A DNA stretch of 64,000 bases. It comes from Cordilura impudica. Lineage: Eukaryota; Arthropoda; Insecta; Diptera; Scathophagidae. The position numbers were made by a program, and so were the translations under genes. The notes beneath the pieces were generated by a model. It ran no database searches. It saw only the letters and a program-made list of their open reading frames with translations, and had not been told where the DNA came from. The stretch spans positions 180,672,626-180,736,625 of the forward strand of contig OY821520.1 of the NCBI GenBank assembly GCA_963682025.1, given 5' to 3'. Of the stretch, positions 25,071 through 36,452 are shown piece after piece (within the stretch, counting starts at the first letter, position 1; each line of letters opens with the position of its first letter).

Positions 25071-28013
25071 CTACTGTGCGGTGTTATACACCAGATCACC
25101 CATCGTCGAAGCATATGCCCTTCTATGGTAAAAAAGAAGGTCCGCGTCACTAAACAGTAGCCCCCCGTCCCTTAAGGTCAGAAGGTCAACTGGAGACATA
25201 TATCTGTGACTCCTAACAGATTCCAGATTCCCTGCCCTGTCGAAACAGTCCCTCACTAGCTGATTCTCCAGTGAAGAAGCCCTCTCAAGAAATCTAAAAG
25301 CAGATTCTACTAGGTAAACATCAACCCTTCCAAAATCCACACCGTCATAAACTGACCTACATGATGGTCTACGCCATACCCCGTCAGGTCCAAGAGCAGG
25401 TCTGAGACCCAGACATGCCGACAGTATTCGCCTCTCCCATATTCTGAGCCTCTCCATCTGGTGGGACGAGATCCCGAACCAAACCGGAAAGGAATAGGAT
25501 ATGAGAGGTCTGATAATCTGCCGATACACAAGCAGCCTCACCCTTGTGCTAAGACCACCTCTCCTTCTAAGTAGTCCGTAATACATGGAAAAAACCCGTT
25601 TTACACGTCCTAGAATATAGTCTACATGCCTATAAAACTCGAAATTCTCATGAAATATAACCCCCAAATATTTAATTCTGTCAGATATACCTACACGTTC
25701 GTTCTCAATCAACAGGTTCGGAATAAAACCTCTCGCGTTAGGGTAAAGGTATTTACGCCTACCTTTAATGATAACCCCACTGGTCTTAGCTATATTCAGC
25801 CTCAGACCCCATTTCCGAAAATACGCGGCTAATGTACCAAGGTACACATTCACCCTGCTATTAACCGTACTAGCCCTGGGTCCACGCGCAGCGACAAGTA
25901 TGTCATCCGCATAAACCAGTACTAAATCATTCCCAGATGGCTGTGGAATATCAGACATATATATGTTGTAGAGCACCGGGCCCAATAGAGAGCCCTGTGG
26001 TACACCCGCAGTCACACACCTCATGTCCGACACTACGTCATCTACCCTTACCCGAAAACTGCGTCCCTTTAAAAATTCCATAACCATTTTACAGATTGCC
26101 CTATCAAAACCCATCGCAAGCATCTTATACAAAATTCCATCCTGCCATGCAGTATCAAAAGCACTAGAAAAATCTAAACTGACCGCAATTGTGGCCTGTC
26201 TGGCATTTAGGCCCCCAGCCACAAAGTCCGTGAACACCGTTAAGGCATGAGTTGTCGAATGCCCACTTTTAAAACCAAATTGACAATCCTTTAAAATCCC
26301 TCCCTCATCTAATCTATCACGAATTCTGGATAGTAAAAAATACTCCATCAACTTGCCGAAGGAAGATAAAAGCGATATTGGTCTATAATTGCCACTCCGT
26401 TTCGGATCACAGCCAGATTTCAAAATAGGAACCACTAATGCCTCCTTCCACCGTCTCGGGAAGTACCCAATATTAAAACAGTGGTTGAATAGAACCGCAA
26501 AAAATCGCCATATTGGCGGATCCGTTTTTCTCAAAACGAAGTCCGGAACCCCGTCCCTGCCACTTGATCTCTTATTCGATCTCCTACGCAAGGCATTCCC
26601 TATATCTGCTGACGTCACAAATACCTCCCTGCCCACACTGCTAACACCAATTACGGTACCATCTGCCATAACGTCCCCACCAAAGACAGCCAGTGGAGTT
26701 CTATCCTCAAGTATCGAAACCTCCCTCCTAACATCGACCGCAAACGAGTTTGAAATTAAGTCCCCACTTCCTCTGTGAACCTCATAAAAATGATCAGCTA
26801 GTAAGCATGCCTTTCCAGATGCATCGGGCACTAAAGTCCCCTCCGCATTGATCAAATCCGACATAGGATCTCTCCTTAGCAACCCTGCAACCCTCTTCAC
26901 TTGTCTAAATGTCCTGTTGCCAGGTTTCACTTTCCGTAAGTAATTAGTCCAATACTCATGCTCAAAGACAGCAATAGCACCCTGTATTATCCTGTCCAGA
27001 TTCCTTATATCAGCCCTGATGATACAATATCTACCAGGGTCACCTGTTCTACGTAATGTACGTCTAAGTCTTTTCTTTTCCGCAATAAAACCCAAAATAT
27101 TCGGTGGAAGTTTCAATAATCCACGTCCTCCCGATGATATTTTAGGAATGGAACATTCCATGGCACCCTGAAAAGCTACCCCCATCGAGTCAATACAGTC
27201 ATCTATCTCCCCGGCCGAGACATTTCTCTCAAGTGGGAGTCGACAATCAGCCAGGTTATTAGATAAGGTCCGGTTAAAGAGTCTCCTGTCAATTCTATCA
27301 AAATCATAAAGAGATTGTCGTTCCCTGTGCATGACTCCCCCGTCCTCGATCATATATTCCACTGCCCTGTGATCAGATTCATAGTCCAAAGTTCTAAGTC
27401 CCAGACCAGCCGTAGTGGCCGATGCAATGTCAGGGGACGCTAGAAATACATCAATGTAAGAAGATGACATCCGAGATGTCCGAGTCGGTCCATCTGTCCG
27501 ACAAATATCAATATTCGGACAGGACAAGAGAAAATCGTGAAGATTTCGACCACTTGGATTAGTATCTACACCTCCCCAATCGGGGTGTTTGGCATTTAAG
27601 TCAGCCCCTATAATGACGCCAGATGTTAAGTCTAAAATTGGATCAAGATCCGAAATTAATAGCGTATTTTGTGGTCTCAGATACATTGAGACCACTGTCA
27701 GTACTGTACCGTTAACCCTTCTTATACGAACCGCTGTATTCTCAATATTACCAGTGTCAATGATAACCCTTTCGCAAGATATAGAATCCCTTACTAAAAC
27801 AGCCGTACCACCCCCGCGGCCACTTGTCCTATTCTGTCTAAAAGTCACATAACCCCTAAAGTCCAGTTTGTGACCTGAGGTAAGTTTGTGCTCAGCAATA
27901 AGCAAAATATCTGGCCTATGCCCGTTCAAAAATAAATTCAAAAAGTGCCTCCTGTGCCGCGAGACAATGGAATTTACATTAATAAAAATACATTTTAGTG
28001 AATTACTCATCAT
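25071..28013 (-). CDS. Element A ORF2: APE endonuclease-reverse transcriptase
   Basis: This 980-aa protein nicks target DNA and reverse-transcribes the element RNA from the nick. The N-terminal EEP/APE-type endonuclease (about residues 1-225) shows INVNSI, AEHKL, GADLNAKHPDWGG and ESDHRAV, carrying the expected Asn, Glu, Asp/Asn and Asp-His residues. The reverse transcriptase follows with NYRPISLLSSFGKLME, LDFSSAFDTAW, GVPQGSLLGPVLYN and YADD near residue 702. The C-terminal region has no recognised motif. The second ATG (28010) matches the start of the element B protein and gives an 8-nt overlap with ORF1 (ATGAGTAA); the upstream ATG gives 11 nt. All catalytic residues I can check are present. 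Confidence 0.93.
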   Translation of the reverse strand: MMSNSLKCIFINVNSIVSRHRRHFLNLFLNGHRPDILLIAEHKLTSGHKLDFRGYVTFRQNRTSGRGGGTAVLVRDSISCERVIIDTGNIENTAVRIRRVNGTVLTVVSMYLRPQNTLLISDLDPILDLTSGVIIGADLNAKHPDWGGVDTNPSGRNLHDFLLSCPNIDICRTDGPTRTSRMSSSYIDVFLASPDIASATTAGLGLRTLDYESDHRAVEYMIEDGGVMHRERQSLYDFDRIDRRLFNRTLSNNLADCRLPLERNVSAGEIDDCIDSMGVAFQGAMECSIPKISSGGRGLLKLPPNILGFIAEKKRLRRTLRRTGDPGRYCIIRADIRNLDRIIQGAIAVFEHEYWTNYLRKVKPGNRTFRQVKRVAGLLRRDPMSDLINAEGTLVPDASGKACLLADHFYEVHRGSGDLISNSFAVDVRREVSILEDRTPLAVFGGDVMADGTVIGVSSVGREVFVTSADIGNALRRRSNKRSSGRDGVPDFVLRKTDPPIWRFFAVLFNHCFNIGYFPRRWKEALVVPILKSGCDPKRSGNYRPISLLSSFGKLMEYFLLSRIRDRLDEGGILKDCQFGFKSGHSTTHALTVFTDFVAGGLNARQATIAVSLDFSSAFDTAWQDGILYKMLAMGFDRAICKMVMEFLKGRSFRVRVDDVVSDMRCVTAGVPQGSLLGPVLYNIYMSDIPQPSGNDLVLVYADDILVAARGPRASTVNSRVNVYLGTLAAYFRKWGLRLNIAKTSGVIIKGRRKYLYPNARGFIPNLLIENERVGISDRIKYLGVIFHENFEFYRHVDYILGRVKRVFSMYYGLLRRRGGLSTRVRLLVYRQIIRPLISYSFPVWFGISSHQMERLRIWERRILSACLGLRPALGPDGVWRRPSCRSVYDGVDFGRVDVYLVESAFRFLERASSLENQLVRDCFDRAGNLESVRSHRYMSPVDLLTLRDGGLLFSDADLLFYHRRAYASTMGDLVYNTAQ

Positions 28014-29574
28014 GCTGGAATGACATTAGCATACCAAGCAATGCTCGGCATTTTTCCCCATCATCTTTCAAGCCCTGATATTCCTTAGCGAAACCACCTA
28101 TCTTTCCTAAACAATTCAGTAGACCGCCCCCAAAGAAACGCTTACAATCATTATCTACTAAATCAAAACTTTGTCCTGCAGATCTCACGGTCAGATCCGG
28201 TGCTGAAGATACTCCAGGCACAGGGAGTCTAGCGGTTGTTGCCTTCACCACAATTGGTGATGACCGCAAAGCAGAGGTATATGATACGCCCTCCATAACC
28301 CTTCTATATTGTTGCGAGTGAACATTTTTATCCACCACTGCCGACTGTTTTCTCTCATGGACCCTACGAAGAAGCGCAATTCTCCTAGGGCAATCTTTAG
28401 AACTTGCCGCGTGACCATCAACGCCACAATTGGCACACCTAACAAGCATACCCACTCTTCTCATAACTTGACCCGTAATAGGGTCAGTGGTAAGAGACTC
28501 AACGGTGTTCTTACCTTTAGGGGGAATCTCACATTTCCCCGGTCCGTGAGGACCACCACACTTCACACATCGGAATGGCATCTGACAATTAGTCGAAACA
28601 TGCCCATATCTCTGGCAGTTAAAACACTGCGTTAAGCCTTTACGCTCAAATTTTCGCATTTGAACTTTACAATGCAATATATATTTTACCTCGTAAAATT
28701 TCCCTATATCGGAATCTCTGGACAAATGGAGTAACCAACTATCCCTACCTAGTCTAACTAGTTTCAATATATTCAAATTTAATTGAAGGCCCTTCAAGTA
28801 TTCTTTAACTTCCTCAACCTCAAAACAGTCGGAAAGCCCCCTTATCACCACCGAAAATGGTCTCATACCCCTTGGGGTGTATGTATAAAAATTTACCTTT
28901 TGGTCAGCTAACAGTACCTTAACTTTCCCAAAATCTTCGAAAGAGAATACCCCTATGTTCGAAACATTTTTACCCAAAATAGATATCGAAAAGTTATTGT
29001 GACCTAACACCTTACTCAAACTCTCAGACATTAACTTTACATTAATATTGTATGCTGTAATTACAGGAATCGACTTACTTTTGACAGCAGCACTACCAAT
29101 ATTACCAGCATTAACCTTTTCATTTTCGTCCTTCTTTTGGTATTGATCAATTTTCTGCTTCTCCGTAACTCGATCCGCCGTCTTCTCCTTTGCATCATTT
29201 GTTGACTTTTTTTTATCATTCTTCTTCTTCTTCTTATCATTTTTCTTCGACATAGCAACCTTCACATTGGAAATATTTTCATCTTCCTCTCCACCAGAGA
29301 ACATGGCATCTTCAGTTGGTACTTCGGCTGCGAAATCCATATCCTCAATTGAGCTATCATCATCATTTGCAGCCTTAAATCTGGCCTCAACCATGGACAT
29401 AAGGTTTTCGATATGGCCCTTGAGTTTCTTATTTTCCTCAATTGCAGAAAATAAATTCTCTCGCATTTCAGCAAGCTCCCTCAAGCTATCTTCATATTTT
29501 CTTTTGAAGTCAGTACCGTCTGGTTCTGCCTTCCTCTTCTTAGAGTAGAGATTTTCATCTCCATCTGCCATCAT
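28003..29574 (-). CDS. Element A ORF1: Gag-like zinc-knuckle protein
   Basis: This 523-aa RNA-binding structural protein forms the element's RNP. A predicted coiled coil lies at about residues 26-68 (heptad-like LRELAEMRENLFSAIEEN), then acidic and Lys-rich linkers. A PRE/C2HC-like region follows at about 170-310. Three CCHC knuckles lie at 317-330 (CFNCQRYGHVSTNC), 336-348 and 379-394. The N-terminus holds KKRK, a candidate nuclear signal. Two adjacent ATGs start the frame; the second aligns with the element B start. It is translated ahead of ORF2 from the same RNA. Confidence 0.92.
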   Translation of the reverse strand: MMADGDENLYSKKRKAEPDGTDFKRKYEDSLRELAEMRENLFSAIEENKKLKGHIENLMSMVEARFKAANDDDSSIEDMDFAAEVPTEDAMFSGGEEDENISNVKVAMSKKNDKKKKKNDKKKSTNDAKEKTADRVTEKQKIDQYQKKDENEKVNAGNIGSAAVKSKSIPVITAYNINVKLMSESLSKVLGHNNFSISILGKNVSNIGVFSFEDFGKVKVLLADQKVNFYTYTPRGMRPFSVVIRGLSDCFEVEEVKEYLKGLQLNLNILKLVRLGRDSWLLHLSRDSDIGKFYEVKYILHCKVQMRKFERKGLTQCFNCQRYGHVSTNCQMPFRCVKCGGPHGPGKCEIPPKGKNTVESLTTDPITGQVMRRVGMLVRCANCGVDGHAASSKDCPRRIALLRRVHERKQSAVVDKNVHSQQYRRVMEGVSYTSALRSSPIVVKATTARLPVPGVSSAPDLTVRSAGQSFDLVDNDCKRFFGGGLLNCLGKIGGFAKEYQGLKDDGEKCRALLGMLMSFQHDE

Positions 29575-29751
29575 TATCCGAAAGTTCTCTTTTCGTCAGA
29601 AAAAATATTTTCGAATAACCACCACACAGTTCAGTACAAATCAGATCTGTAGCGATTTAAACTTATTTAAATATTTTAACTTTTTGACTTTTCACTTTTC
29701 ACTACACAATAGAACACACTAGCTTGGCTGCTAGCAAACGATTCATTTTTT

Positions 29752-29763
29752 TTTTTCTGGCAG
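29752..29763 (-). repeat. Element A target-site duplication, 5' copy
   Basis: TTTTTCTGGCAG, adjoining the native H3/H4 promoter. A longer T-run at the junction leaves the element's exact first base uncertain by a few nucleotides. Confidence 0.9.
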
Positions 29764-30294
<531 letters not shown>

Positions 30295-30346
30295 ATATTT
30301 TTCTGGATAACATATGGCACAAATTCAAACATTTTTAAAAACAATC

Positions 30347-30362
30347 GGTCCTTTTCAGGACC
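30347..30362 (+). terminator. H4 stem-loop, unit 4
   Basis: GGTCCTTTTCAGGACC. Confidence 0.95.
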
Positions 30363-31254
30363 ACTAAAAACTTAAAAAAAGAGTTAATACGTGTTGCAAA
30401 TTTTTATTTATTTACCAATTTCTCAATATTTATTTTGAATTTTACGAAAATATTTCATATTTATGAAGAAAATAAATTAATATATTACAAATCAAGGTGA
30501 TATTTTTTTTTTTGGCGCCAAACTTATATCACAGGAAAAAATATATTTTTTATACGTATGCATTTTTATTTTCAATTTTACTTTAGTACAGTAACAGTTT
30601 CTATGGAATTTTGTGTATATACGAATTTTCTTTTGTAAATTAGGGATTTTATCAAAATTGTTTCTTTAAGTTTTTGTAGAAGTTATTAAAAATCTAAATT
30701 TTTTGTATCACCCAATGATAATTTTCAACAGAAAGTATTACAAAAATTTCAGATTGTTTTAAAATTCTATTATAATAGTTTAAAAACTAGTAATACCCGT
30801 AATATAAATTATATATTCAGTTATAAAAAAGTCAAATCACAATTAAATTTTCAATGAATTTTTATCAAATCTTTATATCTCAAATTTTTCGTATATATTA
30901 TTTGAATTAAAATTTCTCACGCGAACAAAACAAAGTATTCTTTAACTCCTAATGGAAATGGCTGTACTCAATATAAAAAAAAAACAGTTCAAACATACGC
31001 ACACAAAATAAAAACGAAAATCTTTGTATGTATAAATAAATGCAAGAACAAAATACAATCGAACGATTACGTTTGTGTGTGTGTATTTTTGTTTTCTTGT
31101 TATTATACACACATTCAATTTATTTTGTTTTCTTGCTATTATACACACATTCGTTAATTTTCACCTATATTTAAAAAAAAAAACAAACGAAATGGAAGGG
31201 AAAAATAAATTTAGTTTTTGAAAAATTTCTTCTCTTTTTTGTAAAAGAATTTGT

Positions 31255-31270
31255 CGTCCTGAAAAGGACG
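31255..31270 (-). terminator. H2A stem-loop, unit 5
   Basis: CGTCCTTTTCAGGACG on the minus strand. Confidence 0.95.
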
Positions 31271-31314
31271 GATTGTTGTTGTATTTTTTTTTTTTTTTTT
31301 TTAGATATCTCCAT

Positions 31315-31707
<393 letters not shown>

Positions 31708-31948
31708 TTAGTTTTTAACACTTAAGCACTGAATACACAAAATGATATCGTTTCGCCGAAGTACACTCGGTATTTATACTTTTTTTCAATGCTGTCGCTC
31801 ACACAATAGGGTTGATTTTTAGCTAGCACACAAGCTGACTTTATCGTTCAAACAATTGTACTTAATGAGCACTTTTGTCGTTGAAAATTATACAATTTGT
31901 GAAAAGTGTTTTTAAGTGTTTGTGAAAGAAAAAAATAACTAAAGAATA

Positions 31949-32326
31949 ATGCCTCCTAAAGCAAGTGGTAAAGTAGCTAAAAAGGCCGGCAAAGCCCAAA
32001 AAAATATCACGAAGAGTGGTGGTGACAAGACCAGAAGGAAGAAGCGCAAGGAAAGTTACGCCATCTACATTTACAAAGTGTTGAAGCAAGTACATCCTGA
32101 TACTGGTATTTCTTCAAAGGCCATGAGTATCATGAACAGTTTTGTAAATGATATTTTTGAACGTATTGCCGCTGAAGCCTCTCGTTTAGCTCAATACAAC
32201 AAACGTTCGACCATTACCAGTCGGGAAATTCAAACTGCTGTCCGCCTATTGTTACCCGGTGAATTGGCTAAGCATGCTGTGAGCGAAGGTACAAAAGCTG
32301 TCACCAAATATACCAGCTCCAAGTAA
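31949..32326 (+). CDS. His2B: Histone H2B, unit 5 (A9V variant)
   Basis: 125 aa with one substitution in the N-tail: Ala9 (counting Met) is Val, GCA to GTA. The rest matches unit 1, and the change is not in the histone fold. Confidence 0.98.
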   Translation: MPPKASGKVAKKAGKAQKNITKSGGDKTRRKKRKESYAIYIYKVLKQVHPDTGISSKAMSIMNSFVNDIFERIAAEASRLAQYNKRSTITSREIQTAVRLLLPGELAKHAVSEGTKAVTKYTSSK

Positions 32327-32357
32327 ATTCTGCCGTTGTGAAATTCCATATATAAAA

Positions 32358-32373
32358 GGCCCTTTTCAGGGCC
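32358..32373 (+). terminator. H2B stem-loop, unit 5
   Basis: GGCCCTTTTCAGGGCC. Confidence 0.95.
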
Positions 32374-32911
32374 ACAAAATTAATTCAAAAAGAGATTTTC
32401 TTGTTACTGCTTTTTTTTTTCTATTAATATAAAATCAAGATGATGATGAATGAATCAAGAACTGAAAAAATGGACGATTCTAACATTTCCAAGATATATT
32501 AAGAAATTTTTTGTTTTTTTCTAATATAATTTTGCAATTACTAATAAATTGGTAAATCTTTTGTGAATATTTTAGTTTTTTCTGTAATTTAATATGAAAG
32601 GTATTTGATTTTCTTAAACTTTCCATTCTTATTTTTTTTATATATATGAATACATATATATATTTAATTAATCTGTTTTCGTGTAATTATATCAATTCTC
32701 TACATGATTTTATATAATTTGTATTTTCTTCTAAAAACATAATTTTTAATTTCTTCTTCAGAATCTGCAAATCCTTATGAAATAATCTATGTTTTACCTA
32801 ATCTCTTCATTTACTTATATTTATTTTGAAATGTTTTTCCTAATATATTTTGTTATTAGGTAGAAAATTTGTTTAATTTGTACTTTAATCTCTTTTTAGT
32901 AAATATTTTGT

Positions 32912-32927
32912 AGCCCTGAAAAGGGCT
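32912..32927 (-). terminator. H1 stem-loop, unit 5
   Basis: AGCCCTTTTCAGGGCT on the minus strand. Confidence 0.95.
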
Positions 32928-32989
32928 GTTTAGATAATAAATCTTTTTTCGAATATCGAAAATAATTTGTTCTTCTTTTGGGAAAAAAT

Positions 32990-33688
32990 TTACTTTTTGC
33001 CGGCGGCTTTCTTGGCAGCTGGTTTCTTTGCTGCTGGAACAACTTTTTTCGATTTAGCTGCAACTACTGCGGCGGACTTTGCCTTTGGTGGTTTTGGTTT
33101 TGTTGCTGGTGCTTTTTTGATGGCAACAGCTGCGGCGGGTTTTGCTTTAACTGTACCAGTCTTTTTGGCGGTTTTTGCCTTCGACTTTTCGGTCTTTTTC
33201 TTTTCGGCCGTCTTCTTGGCAGCAGTTGCTTTCTTTACTGTAACAGCAGTTGCCTTCTTTTTGGTAGCAGCGGCAGTCTTCTTCTTTTTCTCACCAGCAG
33301 CCTTTTTCTTTTCAACGGCAGCTTTTGTTGGCTTGGGATCTTTTGAGGCAGCAACAGACAATTTGAATGAACCAGAAGCACCCTTACCTTTTGTTTGAAT
33401 CAATTTTCCACTCGAAACGGCACCAACCAAATATTTCTTAATAAAAGGGGCCAATTTTTGGGAGTCCACCTTGTATGTACTATTCAGATATTTCTTAATG
33501 GCTTGAATTGATGAACCACCACGTTCCTTTAAAGTTTTAATGGCAGCATCGACCATCACTTGTGTAGTGGGATGAGTTGCTGATGGTTTCTTTGCCTTAG
33601 TGGAGGCAGCTTTTTTAGCCTTTTTCTCTGCAGCGGGAGCAGCAGCAACTGGAGATGCGGCAGATTCAACAACAGCGGTATCAGACAT
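32990..33688 (-). CDS. His1: Linker histone H1, unit 5
   Basis: 232 aa, the same protein with a synonymous change. The TATA-like string upstream has become TTATACAAG. Confidence 0.97.
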   Translation of the reverse strand: MSDTAVVESAASPVAAAPAAEKKAKKAASTKAKKPSATHPTTQVMVDAAIKTLKERGGSSIQAIKKYLNSTYKVDSQKLAPFIKKYLVGAVSSGKLIQTKGKGASGSFKLSVAASKDPKPTKAAVEKKKAAGEKKKKTAAATKKKATAVTVKKATAAKKTAEKKKTEKSKAKTAKKTGTVKAKPAAAVAIKKAPATKPKPPKAKSAAVVAAKSKKVVPAAKKPAAKKAAGKK

Positions 33689-35581
33689 GATTTTTTTTTT
33701 AATTTAATTTCAACACTTTAATATAAAACTTGTATAACACTGTATATGCGTATATAGATTTTATGTGTACACCACTTTTTTGTGGGTACATCGATATGTT
33801 GAGAAGCTCATAGTAGTCGAAACAAGCATTTTGCAAAATTTTTAGTGCGAGTGTGTATAAAATTTAACAAAAGTTTTTTCTGATTTTTAATTATTTCTAC
33901 AATATTTTTGCAAAATTTAATCAATTTTCTTTTACAAATTAAAGCTTAGATATGACTGTTTATATATTAAAAAAGAAATTTTCATATTTAGTCTAATTTA
34001 AGTTTTTACTGACATTTATCTATCCAGATTGTACAAATTTTCCTACAAAATATCAACAAAATTAATTAAATTTACTAAAACTTAGACATATTTCTGTAAT
34101 AATTTAATGAAATATTGAAATCTTACATATTTTCTTAAAGCTCGATTAAAAATTTTACCAATAAAATGTTTTTTAGATTTTTAAAAATTATTTCAAAATT
34201 TACTCTATTCTTGAGAAATTTTTTCATATTAGCAAAATTCTTATAAAGTTATTTTGTATAATTTTGCTCTTCACAAATGAAATTAAATAGATTTATGTAT
34301 TATTTTTATGAAAAATTAAAATATTTAGTTACATTTTAACCAAAATATGTATAAACAATTAAATAATGTATTGAATGTTAAACAAAAACAGTTTTAGTGC
34401 TAAAACTCATATAGTACACATACGATTTATGGTGTGCGTTATTGTATTTATAGAATCATATTTTATTTATTTTAACATCAAACTTAAAATTTTACAAAAA
34501 ATGATTTAAAAATATATGTATGTATATTGAAAAATACTTTGTTTAATTAAATAATTTTGAATGAAATATTTGATAAATTTTTTAATAATTTAAGTTAAAT
34601 TTCTTCACATTGGTGCAATTCATTTTGTATAGGTATCTGTATACAAATGAAAATAAATCCATTCAATCGTAATTATTTCGATAATTTCTTTTTTATGAAA
34701 AAATCAAAAACCGAATTTATGAAATTTTTTCGTAAGAATTAATATATTTATTTAGAAAATGAATTTTTCAAGGAAAAAAATTTTAATTTTCAACATATTA
34801 GATATATTTCAGTAAAAACTACTACTTCTAAATATAATTTTAAATAATCGAATTTTTTTCGCTTCATTTGAGAAAATATTCGTTTTGTCGATGAATATTT
34901 TTGCATTTGTTAATATTTGTTTGTTTGGAAACGTCTGTGAAAATAATAACAATTATAAAGCGAGATTCACAAACATTGTGATGTATTTGCAAAATTGTTT
35001 AACATTTTTTAATTCTTATATTAAAACAATTAGCGGAAAAAATAAAAATATTTCATTCTATTACTGCAAAATTTGCTATGAAAATTTTCATAAAATTATA
35101 TAAAATGCAATTTATATTATTGAAGAATATAAATGAATATATTTAAAAAAAAAATATGATATAATTTTTTTTTTGGCGCCAAACTTACATCACAGGGAAA
35201 AAAGCAATTTACCGACGGCAAAATAATTTTAAAAAATGAAGTTATTAAAGCGAGATTCCCAAACAAAAACTAAAAAATATATTTATTTTACATTCTAATG
35301 TAAAAAAAAAAATCTCAAAAATAGAAACAAAATGTCTGTCATATATTTATTATTGTTGTAGAAAAAGTTTTTATTAAAAAAAAAAAAAAGAAAAAAAACG
35401 AAAATTTAAATTTTTTGGCGCCAACTGCATATCACAGAAAAATGTCAATTTACCGACGGCAAAATGATAATATATATATAAAAATCAATTTTGGCGCCAA
35501 ACGGATATGAAAATAATATTAAATTAATGTAAAATTTATTTATTTTGTAGAAAAATATTGTCTCTTTCATAAATTTTTAGT
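33689..35581. other. H1-H3 long spacer, unit 5
   Basis: E2F-like sites lie at 35172-35183, 35414-35425 (TTTGGCGCCAAC) and 35490-35501. It carries SNPs shared with units 6 and 7 (for example AAACGGATATG, and a small deletion near 34280). No gene is seen. Confidence 0.82.
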
Positions 35582-35597
35582 GGTCCTGAAAAGGACC
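35582..35597 (-). terminator. H3 stem-loop, unit 5
   Basis: GGTCCTTTTCAGGACC on the minus strand. Confidence 0.95.
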
Positions 35598-35632
35598 GAT
35601 TGTTTGAAAAAAATTTGTTAATTGGGCATAAT

Positions 35633-36281
<649 letters not shown>

Positions 36282-36452
36282 CTTTCAACTGCTAGCAGTC
36301 AAAGAGATAACAATTGTTTTTGTGCAAAGTGAAGATTTTCGATTATTTTATTTTGTGTTTGTGTGCTAACATATGGGAAAGGAAGTTTCTAAATCCTTGT
36401 CCAGTGTATAATTTTCGTTTTAAGTGGTTCGAATTTGTCGTGAAGGAGAACC

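Larger units (their letters stand above)
24733..29751 (-). mobile_element. Element A: full-length non-LTR retrotransposon at the H3 start site
   Basis: This 5,019-bp element is flanked by a 12-bp target duplication. Minus-strand order is: 177-nt 5' UTR with palindromic TGCTAGCA near its start, ORF1 (Gag-like, 523 aa), ORF2 (endonuclease plus reverse transcriptase, 980 aa), a 338-nt 3' UTR and a tail of about three CTGTAAT repeats. There are no LTRs. ORF1's PRE/C2HC-type region and triple zinc knuckles, with an ORF2 that has no RNase H signature I recognise, suggest the Jockey group. Both ORFs are open, so the copy may be recent and competent. It lies in the H3 sense direction, with its 5' end 32 nt from the H3 TATA. 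Confidence 0.93.

Noticed and set aside
24733..29751. Assignment of elements A and B to the R1 clade because they are site-specific in a tandem gene array
   Set aside because: ORF1 domain layout and knuckle sequences look Jockey-like; a reverse transcriptase tree is the decisive test.
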